Both the position numbers and the translations under genes were made by a program. A stretch of 64,000 nt of DNA from Noviherbaspirillum pedocola (GTDB taxonomy: Bacteria > Pseudomonadota > Gammaproteobacteria > Burkholderiales > Burkholderiaceae_D). The notes below the pieces were generated by a model. It had not been told where the DNA came from. It was given only the letters and a program-made list of their open reading frames with translations, and made no database searches. Location of the stretch: positions 62,001-126,000 of the forward strand of contig NZ_JAEPBG010000001.1 of the NCBI RefSeq assembly GCF_016632335.1, given 5' to 3'. Below, in pieces: positions 53,227 to 63,236 of this stretch (position 1 is the stretch's first letter; every line of letters starts with the position of its first letter).

Positions 53227-56200
53227 TTATTCGCTGTCCCGCCGTTCAAACAGGAAGTCCGCGCCGGCCTGATGGCCCGCCGACAGCGAGGCGCCATACA
53301 GCGGCGACTGCGGCAGCTCGCGTTCGACTTCGGGACGCAGCGTTGCATACACCGACGCGCCGGAGTCCCAGTCCTGCAACTGGCGGATCTGCCGCAGCAG
53401 ATTCCAGGCAAACACCGAATGCCCTTCCTTGCCGCTGTCGGCCACGGGCTCATCCGAGCCCGAGGTCATCACGGTGACGGCGCGCTTGGTCAGATAGGTT
53501 TCGGCGCTGGCCCGAGCCCGCTTTGCATCGGTATCGATCGCGGCTTCGCGCGCGAAGGTGCCGGAATAGCAGCTGTCGGAAATCATGGCGACCTGGCGCG
53601 CCTTCACCAGGCCCAGCAGCCGCGACACATCGGCATTGGAAATCCAGCCGCGCGGATCGGATGCGCTGGCGTCGGCCGGGATCCAGTAGCCTTCGCCAGT
53701 CTTTTCGACCATGTCGCCATGGCCGGCGAAATACACCACGAAGCTGTCGGACGCGGACATCTCCAGCGCCAGCCGGTTGAACGCGGTCATGATCTCGCCC
53801 TTGCCCGCATCCTCCAGCAGCGTGACTTCGTAGCCGAGCCTCTGGCTGAGCGCATCGCGCATGGCGCGCGCATCGGGCAGCGCGCTTTCCAGGCGCGGAA
53901 TGCGCTTGTCGGCGTAATGGTTCAGGCCGATCACCAGCGCTCGCTTGCGTGCAATTGCCGGCAGGTGCGCATGCGCGCGCGACGCGGCCTGGGCCACCGC
54001 ACTGCGCCGTGCCAGCGCGTCGCGCTGCAGGCTGTCGCTGAGCAGGCAGGCGCCGGTATCGGTTTCCTGCTCCTCGCGGCACAGCGGCAGATCGGCAATT
54101 TCCGGATGCTGTTCCAGCAGGCTGTTGGCGGCCGCGAGCAGATCGCGCTTATAGGCGCGGCGCTCTTCGAGCAGCGTGCCGAGTTCGACGCGGTCGATAC
54201 TGGCCAGCGGCAGGTTCGGGAACAAGGCGGACACGCCATCGCTGCCAAGCAGCCATGCGGGCGCGCCGCGATAGTTCGACGCCGCCGCCGGGATTGCGTC
54301 GCTGGAAACCGCGCCGGCGCCGGAGGCAGCAGTGGCTGTCGTGGTGACTAGCGCGGCGGTCACGATCGGTTGCGGCGTGCTGGCGGCGTCGGCCACATTG
54401 GCCGCGCCAGTGCCCGAGAGGCTGGCGATCTGCATCTGCTGCGTCGACACCGGCGGCGGCAGCAGCGTCGCGGCGAACGTGCCTGCGGCCGTGGCGCCGG
54501 AAGTCGAGGCGCCCGCGCTTGCCGCGCCGGTGGCCGGGGCGCCGGCGGCTGGTGCGGCCGAGGTGCCTGCGGCTGGTGCGATCGGCGCGGCGCCCGCGAC
54601 AAGCTGGGAATACGCCGCATACTGCGTCATTGCCATGCCCGCGGGCAGGTTCGTGCTGCCGAATGCGCCGGAGACCGAGGCATAGTCGAGGAAGCTGTAA
54701 CTGCTGCCGGCGGCCGGCGCATAGCCGTTGTAGTTCGACACGTTCAGCGCGCCAGCCAGGCTGGCATTGCCCGACACATGGATCACGTCGTAACCGCTGC
54801 CCGGCGTGGTGCCGCCGAGTTCGATCGCAGTGATGCTGCCCGGAGACAGCGTCAGATTGCCGACGATGGACAGGCTGCCCGGCGAAAAGCCCGGCGCCAG
54901 CGTGCCGGCGCCGACAGCGACGTTGCCGGTGATCGTTCCCGATCCGCCCAGCGTGCCGCCATTGAGCGCGAAGCCGCTGCCACCGACGACCATGTCCGCC
55001 GGGGCCGAAACGCTGGCGCCGAGCCGCGTGATGCCACCGGTCTGGGTGTAGCCGCCATTGAAGCTGACGCTGCCGGAGACATCGTTGAAGCTGCCGGCAT
55101 TCGTGAATGGCTGGGTGAACACCAGGCCGCCGGTGGAATTGATGGTGCCGGTATTGGTCATCGCGCTGGCGATGGTCCGGTTCGACAGATCGAGCGTGCC
55201 GGTATTGGTCAGCGCGCCGCTGGCGTTCCAGGCTACGGTGGAAGACGCCGGCATGTCGATGCTGCCGCCGGTCATGTTGATCGCTCCCGCGCCGGACAGA
55301 TCGCCGCCGTACAGACCGAAACGGCCGGCGATGTTCAGCGGACCGTTGTTGCTCATGCTGCCGCCGTACAGCGCCAGCGTGGTGCCGGCGGGGATCGTGG
55401 TGGCGCCGCCGGCGCTGGTGTAGAAGTTCAGGCTGCCGCTGAGGAGGCTCAGCGAGCCGCTGGGCAGGGACAGGTCGGTGAAGGAAAACGCGAGGTTCGG
55501 GTTATCGAGCACCCGGTCGCCGCCTCCGGCAAAGCCGATGATGCCGCCGTTGGCAAAGGCCAGCGTGCCCTTACCCGTGAAACTGCCGCCTTCCCAGTTC
55601 AGCACGCCGCCGCTCTTGGTCAGCGTCGCGCCGCTGCCGAGATTGATGCTGCCGCCGGCAATGACCGCGTCCGCGCCGCCGACGATCACATTGCCGCCCG
55701 TGAAATTCATCACGCCGCCGGCGGCATTGACGAAGCCGTTGGCCAGCGTCGCGCCGTTCGACAGATACGCGCTGCCCGCATTGATCAGCCGGCCGCTGAA
55801 CACCGCGCCCGCGTCATTGACGGTGCCGAAGTTGCTCAGCGCGCCGTTGCCGGAGAAGTGAAACGCCGCCAGATCGAGGCTGGCGCCGGCGTTCACGCTC
55901 AGGCCGCTGCCGGCGCCGACCAGGATCGCGTTGCCGCCGCTGTGCGCAAAACTGCCGGCGCCGTTGAAGCTGCTGCCATCGGCAAACTGCTGCGTGCTGG
56001 CCGCGAAATCCAGCGTGGCGCCGGCGGCGACGGTGAAGCTGCCGGTATGCACGCCATCGCCGCCGAGATGCAAGCTGCCGCCATCGATTTGCACCGCGCC
56101 GGCATTGCTGAATGCCTGGTTGATGCTGGCATCCAGCGCGCCGCTCTTGACGATGCTGCCGCCAGAACCGATAGCCAGCGAGCCGGCGCCATTGATGCTG

Positions 56201-59200
56201 CCCGACTGCAGCACCAGCGGCCCGGCAAGCGTGAGCGCGGAAGGATTGGACAGCGTGCCGCCGGACAGCGTCAGCGTGTGCGCATAGCTGGTGAAGCCTG
56301 TGGGCAGCGTTAGGAAGCCACCGGCTGCCAGCGTCAGATCATTGTCATCAATCAGGGAAAGCGGCGTGGCGACGGCATTGTCGATGGTGACCACGGTGGG
56401 CGCCGCGCGCGAGATCACCGCATCCTTGCCCGTCGTCGGCACGCCGCGGGTCCAGTTCGAAGACGCGGACCACAGCCCGGAAGCGTCGGTGGCCCAGCGC
56501 GTGGTCGAGTACGACGTATTGGCAATGCCCGGCGCGCCGCTGGTCGCGAAGACGAAGCCGACATCGCCGGCCGCGCTGCCCTGCACGCTGTTGGCGGCGA
56601 AGCTGCCGGACAGGCCGGTCGCGCCGCCGTTGACGGTCAGCATGTTGGGGAAGGTGTTGCCGCGGTCGGCGAAGAAGCCGCCAGCCACCGCAGCGCCCTT
56701 TTCGGAAATTTCCAGCGTGCCGTTCAGCGTGGCGGTGGACGGGGTGACCGAGCAGCCCCAGTAGTAATAGCAGGTCGACACGTTGACGATGGAAAGGCGG
56801 TCGTACTGTCCCGCCGCGGCGCCGCCGAGATCCGCATGCAGCCTGCTGCCCGGCTGCATCACGAGATTGCCGCGCAGTGTCAGCGTGCCGGTACCGTTCG
56901 CGCCGCTGCCGGGATCGATGGTGCCGTAGTTCGTCAGCGTATAAGGCTTGTCGGTTTCCTGATAAGTGGGGCTGTACTGGATCAAATAGGAAGAACCCAG
57001 ATCGATCGTGCCGGCGCCGCGAATGGTGCCGGTGGCGCTGTTGGTCAGGTTGGCATTGTTGGTGCGCATCGTGCCGCCGGCGCCGATATCGAGGATGCCA
57101 TCGTTGACCGGCAGGTTGGACAGGCTGATGAGGCTGTTGGCGCCAGCGGTAATCGCGCCAGGGTTGCTCCATGTGCCGGACATGTTCAGCGTGCTGCCGC
57201 TTGCGCCCGCGATCGTGCCGGCATTGGTCCAGGTGCCATAGGCGTTCAGCGTGGCGCCGCTGCCGATACTGATGGTCCGACCGGCCGGGTTGCTCCAGCT
57301 GCCGCTGAGCTGCAGGGAACCGCCGGTCGCGCCCAGCGTAGTCGTGGTCTGCCAATTCGTGCCGTTGATGTACGTCGTGCCGGATTGCACATTGACCGGC
57401 GTCTTCAGCACGCCGTTCGTGCCGAGGTAGTAATAGTTATTGCCGGTGGTCGGCAGCGCAATCGATGGATCGATCGTCAGGCCGGCGTTGTAGGTATTGG
57501 CATTGACGTTGATGCTGTTCGAAGCGCTATTGATGAGGCTGCCGGTGCCGCTGCCGATGCCACGGTCCAGCGTTGTCGTCAGTACCGGCGTGGCGCCGTT
57601 GAAGTAAAGGTAACCGCCACCATTCACGACGATGGCAGCATTGTCCAGCGTCAGGCGGTTCGTGACGTAGGTGTAATTGCCGTTCGTCAGCGACAGATTG
57701 GTCTGCAGGATCACGTCGTCGAGCGTGCCGTACGTCGATTGCACCGGCGCGCCGGCGCTGCTGGACAGCACGCCGCCACGGATGGTGCCGCCGTACAGCG
57801 CGAAACTGCCGGTATGTCCCGGCGCGCTGATGTCATACGGTGTTGTGAGCGTCGTTGCTGTGTTGTCCCATGTGCCCGTCACCTGTACCTTGCTTGCCGT
57901 ATCCAGGTCCAGGTTGCCGATGCCGGCGCTGGTGAAGTTGCCGCCCAGGTTCAGCGTGGCGCCGCGCGCCGAGATCGTGCCGGTATTGCTCCAGTTGTTA
58001 TAACTGTAGTACTGGTTGCCGCCCATGTTCAGCGTGCTGCCGGCAGCGCCCGCGATTGTGCCGGCATTGGTCCAGTTGCCATAAGCGTTGAGCGTTGCGC
58101 CGCTGCCGATGCCGATGGTCCGGCCGGCAGGGTTGCTCCAGACGCCGTCCAGCTGCAGCGTGCCTCCGGTGGCCCCCAGCGTGCTCGTGGTCTGCCAGTT
58201 CGTGCCATTGATGGTGGTCGCGCCCGACTGCACATTGACCGGCGTCTTCAGCACGCCGTTCGTGCCGAGATAGTAATAGTTGCTGCCCGTGGTCGGCAGC
58301 GCTATGGATGGGTCGATTGTCAGGGCGGCGTTGTAGGTATTCGCATTGATGCTGATGCCATACAAACCGCTGTTGACGAAACTGCCGGTACCGCTGCCGA
58401 TGCCACGGTCCAGCGTCGTCGTCAGCACCGGCGCGGTGCCAGTGAAATACAGGTAACCGTTATTGCTGGTGCCAGAGAAGATGGAGGCGTTGTCCAGGGT
58501 GAGGCGGTTGGTGACGTAGGTGTAATTGCCGTTCGTCAGCGACAGATTGGTCTGCAGGGTCACGTCGTCCAGCGTGCCGTAAATCGATTGCACCGGCTTG
58601 CCGGCACTGCTGGACAGCACACCGCCACGGATGGTGCCGCCAAACAGCGTGAAGCTGCCGGTATGCCCCGGCGCGCTGATGTCATACGGTGTTGTGAGCG
58701 TCGTTGCCGTGTTGTCCCATATGCCGCTTACCCGTGCCACGCTGGCCGTATCCAGGTCCAGGTTGCCGATGCCTGCGCTGGTGAAGTTGCCGCCCAGGTT
58801 CAGCGTGGCGCCGCGCGCCGAGATCGTGCCGCTGTTGCTCCAGTTCGGCTGGTAGGCGCCGCCGATATTCAAGGTGCTGCCGGCGGCCCCGGCAATCGTG
58901 CCCGCGTTGCTCCAAGTGCCGTACGTATTCAGCGTTGCGCCGCCGCCGATATTGATGGTGCGGCCGGCCGGGTTGTTCCAGCTGCCGTCCAGCTGCAGCG
59001 TGCCGCCGATTGCTCCCACGGTGCTGGTTGTCTGCCAGTTCGTGCCGGTGATGGTGGTCGTGCCCGACTGCACATTGACCGGCGTCTTCAGCATGCCGTT
59101 CATGCCGAGGGAATAGTAGTTGTACCCGCTCGTGGGCAGCGCTATCGAGGGATCGATCGTCAGGCCAACGTTATAGCCGTTGGCAGCGACAGTGATGCTG

Positions 59201-61557
59201 TTCGAGCCTGTGCTGGCGATGCTGCCGGTGCCGCTGCCTATGCCACGGTCCAGTGTTGTGGTCAGCACTGGCGCGGCGCCGCTGAAATAAAGGTAACCGT
59301 TGCCGTTGGCAGCAATGGAAGCATTGTCCAGCGTCAGGCGGTTGGTGACGTAGGTGTAATTGCCACTCGTCAGCGACAGATTGGTCTGCAGGATCACGTC
59401 GTCCAGCGTGCCGTAAGTCGACTGCACCGGCGCACCGGCGCTGCTGGACAGCACACCGCCACGGATGGTGCCGCCATACAGCGTGAAGTTGCCGGTATGC
59501 CCGGCCGCGCTGATGTCATACGGCGATGTGAGCGTCGTTGCTGTGTTGTCCCATGTGCCGCTTACCCGTACCACGCTGGTCGTATCCAGGTCCAGGTTGC
59601 CGATGCCCGCGCTGGTGAAGTTGCCGCCCAGGTTCAGCGTGGCGCCGCGCGCCGAGATCGTGCCGCTGTTGGTCCAGCTCAGCTGGTAGCCGCCGCCCAA
59701 ATTCAGCGTGCTGCCGGCAGCGCCCGCTATCGTGCCGGCATTGGTCCAGGTGCCAAGAGCATTGAGCGTTGCGCCGCTGCCGATGTTGATGGTGCGGCCG
59801 GCCGGGTTGTTCCAGCTGCCGTCCAGCTGCAGCGTGCCGCCAATTGCTCCCACGGTGCTGCTTGTCTGCCAGTTCGTGCCAGTAATGGTGGTCGTGCCCG
59901 ACTGCACATTGACTGGCGTCTTCAACACACCGTTCGTGCCAAGGGAATAGTTGTTGTACCCATTCGCGGGCAGCGCAATCGAGGGGTCGATCGTCAGGCC
60001 GGCGCTGGTGGAAACGACCGTGCCATACGAACCGCTGTTGACGATGCTGCCGGTGCCGCTGCCGATGCCGCGGTCCAGCGTCGTCGTCAGCACCGGCGCG
60101 GCGCCAGTGAAATGCAGGTAGCCGTAGTTGCTGGCGTTGGTGATGATGGAAGCATTGTCCAGCGTCAGGCGATTCATGACATAGGTGTAATTGCCAGTCG
60201 CCAGCCACAGATTGGTCCGCAGGATCACATCGTCCAGCGTGCCATAGTTCGATGTCAGTACCGAGCCATTCCCGCTGGCCACTGTCGCCTTCGCAATCGT
60301 GCCTCCTGTAAGCGTCGTAGCCGCACCGAGATTCAGCGTGCCGCCATTCAGGTTCACCGTGCTGCCGATCGTGTTGCTGCTGCCGCCGTTCAGGTTCAGG
60401 TCGAGCTTGCCGCTCGTTGAACTGATGCCCGCATTGATCCTGACGCCGGTTGCCGCGTTCATCGTCAGCGCGGCGTCGCCGCCCGCGCTCTTGCTGATTG
60501 CCGAAGAGACCGTGATGCTGCCGTCCGGCGTGGCCACTGTGGTGCTGGTGCCGGTATTGAGCGTGCTCGCGATCGTGCCCGCGGCCGCGGCATCGATCAG
60601 CACATCGGTCGGATCGATCAGCCATTGCCCGCCCTGCCCGCGCGGCGCGGAGGCATCGACCTTCGCCGCGCTGAAGTCCACCGACTTCGCCGAGGTCTCA
60701 ATGCTGCCGCCATTGCCGCCCTGTGCGCCGCCGCGCGCCGTGAGCGTGCCGGCGATCTGCGCGCTGTCCGTGGCTCGCAGCAAAATCCTGCCGCCGTCGC
60801 CGATCACCGCGGCGTCGGCATTGATGCTGCCGGTGTTCTGGATCGCGCCGGCCAGGATCGAGACATTGCGCGCGACGATCTGCCCAAGGTTCAATGCGGC
60901 ATTCTGCGGCGCATTGATCTCCACGGCGATTTCCGGGTTGGCGGCATCGACCAGGTTCACCGCCTTGCCGGCCGCGAGCATTACATCGCCGTCCGGTGCA
61001 ATCAGGATCCCGGTGTTTTCTATCGCTGGCGCGACGAGGTAGATCTGGCCGCCGTTGACGGTCTGTATCGTCCCCTGGCTGGTGATTTTCCCCGCGCCCG
61101 GCTGTTCCTGGAAACGCAGCCTGCCGGCGAGGAAGTCTTCGTTCGACAGGTTCAGCGTCGACGCGACCAGGCCGGCTACGTTGACCTGGCTGCCCGGCGC
61201 AAATGCAATGCCGTTCGGATTGATCAGGAAGACGCGGCCGTTCGAGCTCAGCACGCCGGCGATTTTGCTCGGGTCGGTGCCGGTGACACGGTTCAGCACC
61301 TGGCTAGCGGCGTTCTGCTGCTGGAAGCGCACGGCTTCGTCGGCGCCGATCGAGAAACTGTTCCAGTTCAGGATGGCGCCGGGCGTGTTGGTCACCGTGA
61401 GCGTCTTGCCGCTGTTGGCCACGGACGCCGATCCGCTCACCACGACCGGCCCGACCGGGTTGGCCATGGCAGGCGCGGCGAATGCGGTTGCCATGGCGCT
61501 GGCAAGGGCATGCCAGCGCAATGGTCGTTGACGGCGGCGAGAGCGGTGCTGATGCAT
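53227..61557 (-). CDS. TpsA-type exoprotein with C-terminal caspase-like (C14) domain
   Basis: This 2776-residue protein begins with a long basic signal peptide ending in FAAPAMA. A two-partner-secretion haemagglutinin domain follows (about 35-300; TPGAILNWNSFSIGADEAV, VFLINPNGIAF). Residues ~439-1459 hold about 3.5 tandem ~280-residue repeats, then more beta-helical sequence, an Ala/Pro-rich linker (~2319-2372) and a caspase-like domain (~2538-2776: RALVIGLNHYADKRIPRLES, His2613 in VVYFAGHGD, Cys2663 in MISDSCYSGTF). TpsA proteins cross the outer membrane through TpsB. ATG 61557 has AGGAG eight bases upstream, overlapping the tpsB stop; GTG 61563 is too close. A functional protease displayed at the surface is inferred. 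Confidence 0.92.
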   Translation of the reverse strand: MHQHRSRRRQRPLRWHALASAMATAFAAPAMANPVGPVVVSGSASVANSGKTLTVTNTPGAILNWNSFSIGADEAVRFQQQNAASQVLNRVTGTDPSKIAGVLSSNGRVFLINPNGIAFAPGSQVNVAGLVASTLNLSNEDFLAGRLRFQEQPGAGKITSQGTIQTVNGGQIYLVAPAIENTGILIAPDGDVMLAAGKAVNLVDAANPEIAVEINAPQNAALNLGQIVARNVSILAGAIQNTGSINADAAVIGDGGRILLRATDSAQIAGTLTARGGAQGGNGGSIETSAKSVDFSAAKVDASAPRGQGGQWLIDPTDVLIDAAAAGTIASTLNTGTSTTVATPDGSITVSSAISKSAGGDAALTMNAATGVRINAGISSTSGKLDLNLNGGSSNTIGSTVNLNGGTLNLGAATTLTGGTIAKATVASGNGSVLTSNYGTLDDVILRTNLWLATGNYTYVMNRLTLDNASIITNASNYGYLHFTGAAPVLTTTLDRGIGSGTGSIVNSGSYGTVVSTSAGLTIDPSIALPANGYNNYSLGTNGVLKTPVNVQSGTTTITGTNWQTSSTVGAIGGTLQLDGSWNNPAGRTINIGSGATLNALGTWTNAGTIAGAAGSTLNLGGGYQLSWTNSGTISARGATLNLGGNFTSAGIGNLDLDTTSVVRVSGTWDNTATTLTSPYDISAAGHTGNFTLYGGTIRGGVLSSSAGAPVQSTYGTLDDVILQTNLSLTSGNYTYVTNRLTLDNASIAANGNGYLYFSGAAPVLTTTLDRGIGSGTGSIASTGSNSITVAANGYNVGLTIDPSIALPTSGYNYYSLGMNGMLKTPVNVQSGTTTITGTNWQTTSTVGAIGGTLQLDGSWNNPAGRTINIGGGATLNTYGTWSNAGTIAGAAGSTLNIGGAYQPNWSNSGTISARGATLNLGGNFTSAGIGNLDLDTASVARVSGIWDNTATTLTTPYDISAPGHTGSFTLFGGTIRGGVLSSSAGKPVQSIYGTLDDVTLQTNLSLTNGNYTYVTNRLTLDNASIFSGTSNNGYLYFTGTAPVLTTTLDRGIGSGTGSFVNSGLYGISINANTYNAALTIDPSIALPTTGSNYYYLGTNGVLKTPVNVQSGATTINGTNWQTTSTLGATGGTLQLDGVWSNPAGRTIGIGSGATLNAYGNWTNAGTIAGAAGSTLNMGGNQYYSYNNWSNTGTISARGATLNLGGNFTSAGIGNLDLDTASKVQVTGTWDNTATTLTTPYDISAPGHTGSFALYGGTIRGGVLSSSAGAPVQSTYGTLDDVILQTNLSLTNGNYTYVTNRLTLDNAAIVVNGGGYLYFNGATPVLTTTLDRGIGSGTGSLINSASNSINVNANTYNAGLTIDPSIALPTTGNNYYYLGTNGVLKTPVNVQSGTTYINGTNWQTTTTLGATGGSLQLSGSWSNPAGRTISIGSGATLNAYGTWTNAGTIAGASGSTLNMSGTWSNPGAITAGANSLISLSNLPVNDGILDIGAGGTMRTNNANLTNSATGTIRGAGTIDLGSSYLIQYSPTYQETDKPYTLTNYGTIDPGSGANGTGTLTLRGNLVMQPGSRLHADLGGAAAGQYDRLSIVNVSTCYYYWGCSVTPSTATLNGTLEISEKGAAVAGGFFADRGNTFPNMLTVNGGATGLSGSFAANSVQGSAAGDVGFVFATSGAPGIANTSYSTTRWATDASGLWSASSNWTRGVPTTGKDAVISRAAPTVVTIDNAVATPLSLIDDNDLTLAAGGFLTLPTGFTSYAHTLTLSGGTLSNPSALTLAGPLVLQSGSINGAGSLAIGSGGSIVKSGALDASINQAFSNAGAVQIDGGSLHLGGDGVHTGSFTVAAGATLDFAASTQQFADGSSFNGAGSFAHSGGNAILVGAGSGLSVNAGASLDLAAFHFSGNGALSNFGTVNDAGAVFSGRLINAGSAYLSNGATLANGFVNAAGGVMNFTGGNVIVGGADAVIAGGSINLGSGATLTKSGGVLNWEGGSFTGKGTLAFANGGIIGFAGGGDRVLDNPNLAFSFTDLSLPSGSLSLLSGSLNFYTSAGGATTIPAGTTLALYGGSMSNNGPLNIAGRFGLYGGDLSGAGAINMTGGSIDMPASSTVAWNASGALTNTGTLDLSNRTIASAMTNTGTINSTGGLVFTQPFTNAGSFNDVSGSVSFNGGYTQTGGITRLGASVSAPADMVVGGSGFALNGGTLGGSGTITGNVAVGAGTLAPGFSPGSLSIVGNLTLSPGSITAIELGGTTPGSGYDVIHVSGNASLAGALNVSNYNGYAPAAGSSYSFLDYASVSGAFGSTNLPAGMAMTQYAAYSQLVAGAAPIAPAAGTSAAPAAGAPATGAASAGASTSGATAAGTFAATLLPPPVSTQQMQIASLSGTGAANVADAASTPQPIVTAALVTTTATAASGAGAVSSDAIPAAASNYRGAPAWLLGSDGVSALFPNLPLASIDRVELGTLLEERRAYKRDLLAAANSLLEQHPEIADLPLCREEQETDTGACLLSDSLQRDALARRSAVAQAASRAHAHLPAIARKRALVIGLNHYADKRIPRLESALPDARAMRDALSQRLGYEVTLLEDAGKGEIMTAFNRLALEMSASDSFVVYFAGHGDMVEKTGEGYWIPADASASDPRGWISNADVSRLLGLVKARQVAMISDSCYSGTFAREAAIDTDAKRARASAETYLTKRAVTVMTSGSDEPVADSGKEGHSVFAWNLLRQIRQLQDWDSGASVYATLRPEVERELPQSPLYGASLSAGHQAGADFLFERRDSE
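57180..60243 (-). repeat. Tandem ~840-bp repeats inside the TpsA-caspase gene
   Basis: Four units each start at the codons for GTLDDV: unit A 60243-59413 (831 bp), B 59412-58579 (834 bp), C 58578-57730 (849 bp) and D 57729 to about 57180 (truncated). Each encodes LTTTLDRGIGSGTGS, LTIDPSIALP, NGVLKTPVNVQSG and GNFTSAGIGNLDLDT in order. Units are highly similar at the DNA level, so recombination could change copy number. Confidence 0.9.
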
Positions 61558-61568
61558 GATCACGGCTC

Positions 61569-63236
61569 CTAAAAAATAAGCGTGAGATTGGCGTGGAGCT
61601 TGCCCTGGCCCTGGTCGCGCACGCCGCCGCCCTGCAGCACCTGCGCATAGTCGATGCGCAATTGCCCGCGATTGGCCAGCGTCAGGCGCAGGCCGAGCCC
61701 GGCGCTCGATATCGCGACATGCTGGCGTTCACCCGGCAGCGCATGATTGCGCTGGGCCCGCCCCATGTCGTAAAAGGCCAGCGCCCGCGCCTGCATGCCG
61801 TTTGCGGATAAGGATTTGCCGAAGTCGGGCGTCTGCGCTTCGACGCTGGCGCGATAGCCGCGGTCATTGATGACTTCGCGCTCGTTGAAGCCGCGCACCG
61901 AATCCACGCCGCCGATGCCGAACTGCTCGCCAGGGATGAGCGCATCGGCGCTGTACTGGCCATCGAGCTGCGCCTGGACGAGCCAGTCCTTGATGACAGG
62001 GCGGCGCATGAAGCCGCTGTAGCGCAGCACGCGGAAGCTGGCGCTTGCGTCGGCCCGTCCGCCCGGCGCCTGATAGGCGGCGCTGCTGTCCAGGCCGCCG
62101 CCGGCAATGTTCTGCGACAGGCTGGCGCTGGCGCGCCATTCGCGCTGGCTCTCGGCCATGAAGCCGGAATACCCGAGCGTCAGCGGCTGCGCGACGAAGT
62201 TCGGCACCAGGCTGTCCTGGCCGCCTTGCGGCGTCACGTTGTTGCGGTAGTAGCGGTAGTCATAACCGAAGGAGGCGCGCTGGTCCCAGGCGCCGATGCG
62301 CGGCAGAAGCTGGGTATAGCGCAATCCGTAGACTTCGCCGCTGCCGCTGATGCCGTAGCTGCCCGCCGTGGTGGGCACGACGCCTGAGTTCACGTTCGCA
62401 TAGCTTGCGCTGAAGTCGAGCGCGCCGCCGATGCGGTAGAAAGGCACGCGGTAGCTCGCGCCGAGGATGGTGACATCGCGCAGATGCGTCGGCGAGGTGA
62501 CGTATTGCCCGGTCAGGACATGGTCGGTATTGAACAGGTTCGCATGCTGGAATGCGTAGCCGATGCGGGTTGTGCCGGTCGGCCCGGTGCCGGTGTTGTC
62601 CAGGGTGACCACTTGACGCACTGGCGCGGAATCGGCCACGCGCACCGTGGCATCGAGCAGACGTTCGTTCTCGCCCTGCCGGAAGCTGACCTGCGTCTGC
62701 TTGGCGTAATTGTCATTGCCCAGTCGGGCGCTGGTGGCAATGGCCTGCAGATCCGGCGGCATGCCTTCCTTCAAGGCCGGCAGGGACGCGCGGATATTCG
62801 CTTCATCAAAGTGCTGATTGCCGACGATGGAAACCCGGCCCAATTTCGGCTCGAACACCGCAAGGCGCACGGCGCCACCCGAAATATCCTGCTCCGGAAT
62901 GCTGACCTGGGCCGCGCCATGGCCGGCGTCGGCGTAAAGCGCCTGCAGCGCGGCTGCGGCTTGCCGGATCGTGGCGAAATCAATCTGCGCGCCAGTGTAG
63001 CGATCCAACGCGCGATGCAGGGTTTCCGTGGGGATTTGCGCATCGCCGACGACGACATACTCATTCACGCGGAACCGAATATCCGCGTCGGCGGCGTGTG
63101 CGCAGAATGCCATGGATGCGGCGGCAAACACCGCGATTCCCCGAGAGCGTCCATGACGCGAGCGAGCGGCGAAACGCGCTGCACGCGCGATAGCGGAATG
63201 AAATTCGGCCGTTTCCAATCGTGTTCCCCGTCCCAC
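61569..63236 (-). CDS. TpsB/FhaC/ShlB-type outer-membrane transporter
   Basis: The 555-residue protein has a long N-terminus with signal peptide ending AFCAHA, a POTRA region (about 55-205; FRVNEYVVVGDAQIPTETL, GRVSIVGNQHFDEANIR) and a 16-strand barrel with the VRGF motif (447-450) in DSVRGFNE and a C-terminal Phe. It exports its cognate TpsA exoprotein. The stop TAG is part of the TpsA ribosome site, five bases before the TpsA start, so the two are coupled. The GTG at 63236 is the first start; no clear Shine-Dalgarno is seen, and a later start within the leader is possible. Confidence 0.92.
   Translation of the reverse strand: MGRGTRLETAEFHSAIARAARFAARSRHGRSRGIAVFAAASMAFCAHAADADIRFRVNEYVVVGDAQIPTETLHRALDRYTGAQIDFATIRQAAAALQALYADAGHGAAQVSIPEQDISGGAVRLAVFEPKLGRVSIVGNQHFDEANIRASLPALKEGMPPDLQAIATSARLGNDNYAKQTQVSFRQGENERLLDATVRVADSAPVRQVVTLDNTGTGPTGTTRIGYAFQHANLFNTDHVLTGQYVTSPTHLRDVTILGASYRVPFYRIGGALDFSASYANVNSGVVPTTAGSYGISGSGEVYGLRYTQLLPRIGAWDQRASFGYDYRYYRNNVTPQGGQDSLVPNFVAQPLTLGYSGFMAESQREWRASASLSQNIAGGGLDSSAAYQAPGGRADASASFRVLRYSGFMRRPVIKDWLVQAQLDGQYSADALIPGEQFGIGGVDSVRGFNEREVINDRGYRASVEAQTPDFGKSLSANGMQARALAFYDMGRAQRNHALPGERQHVAISSAGLGLRLTLANRGQLRIDYAQVLQGGGVRDQGQGKLHANLTLIF

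Noticed and set aside
54370-56313. 647-residue Ala/Arg-rich plus-strand frame
   Set aside because: Antisense shadow of the beta-helix and linker part of the exoprotein.
56836-60420. 1194-residue plus-strand frame with apparent internal repeats
   Set aside because: Its repeats are the antisense of the exoprotein repeats; no signal peptide, ribosome site or family.
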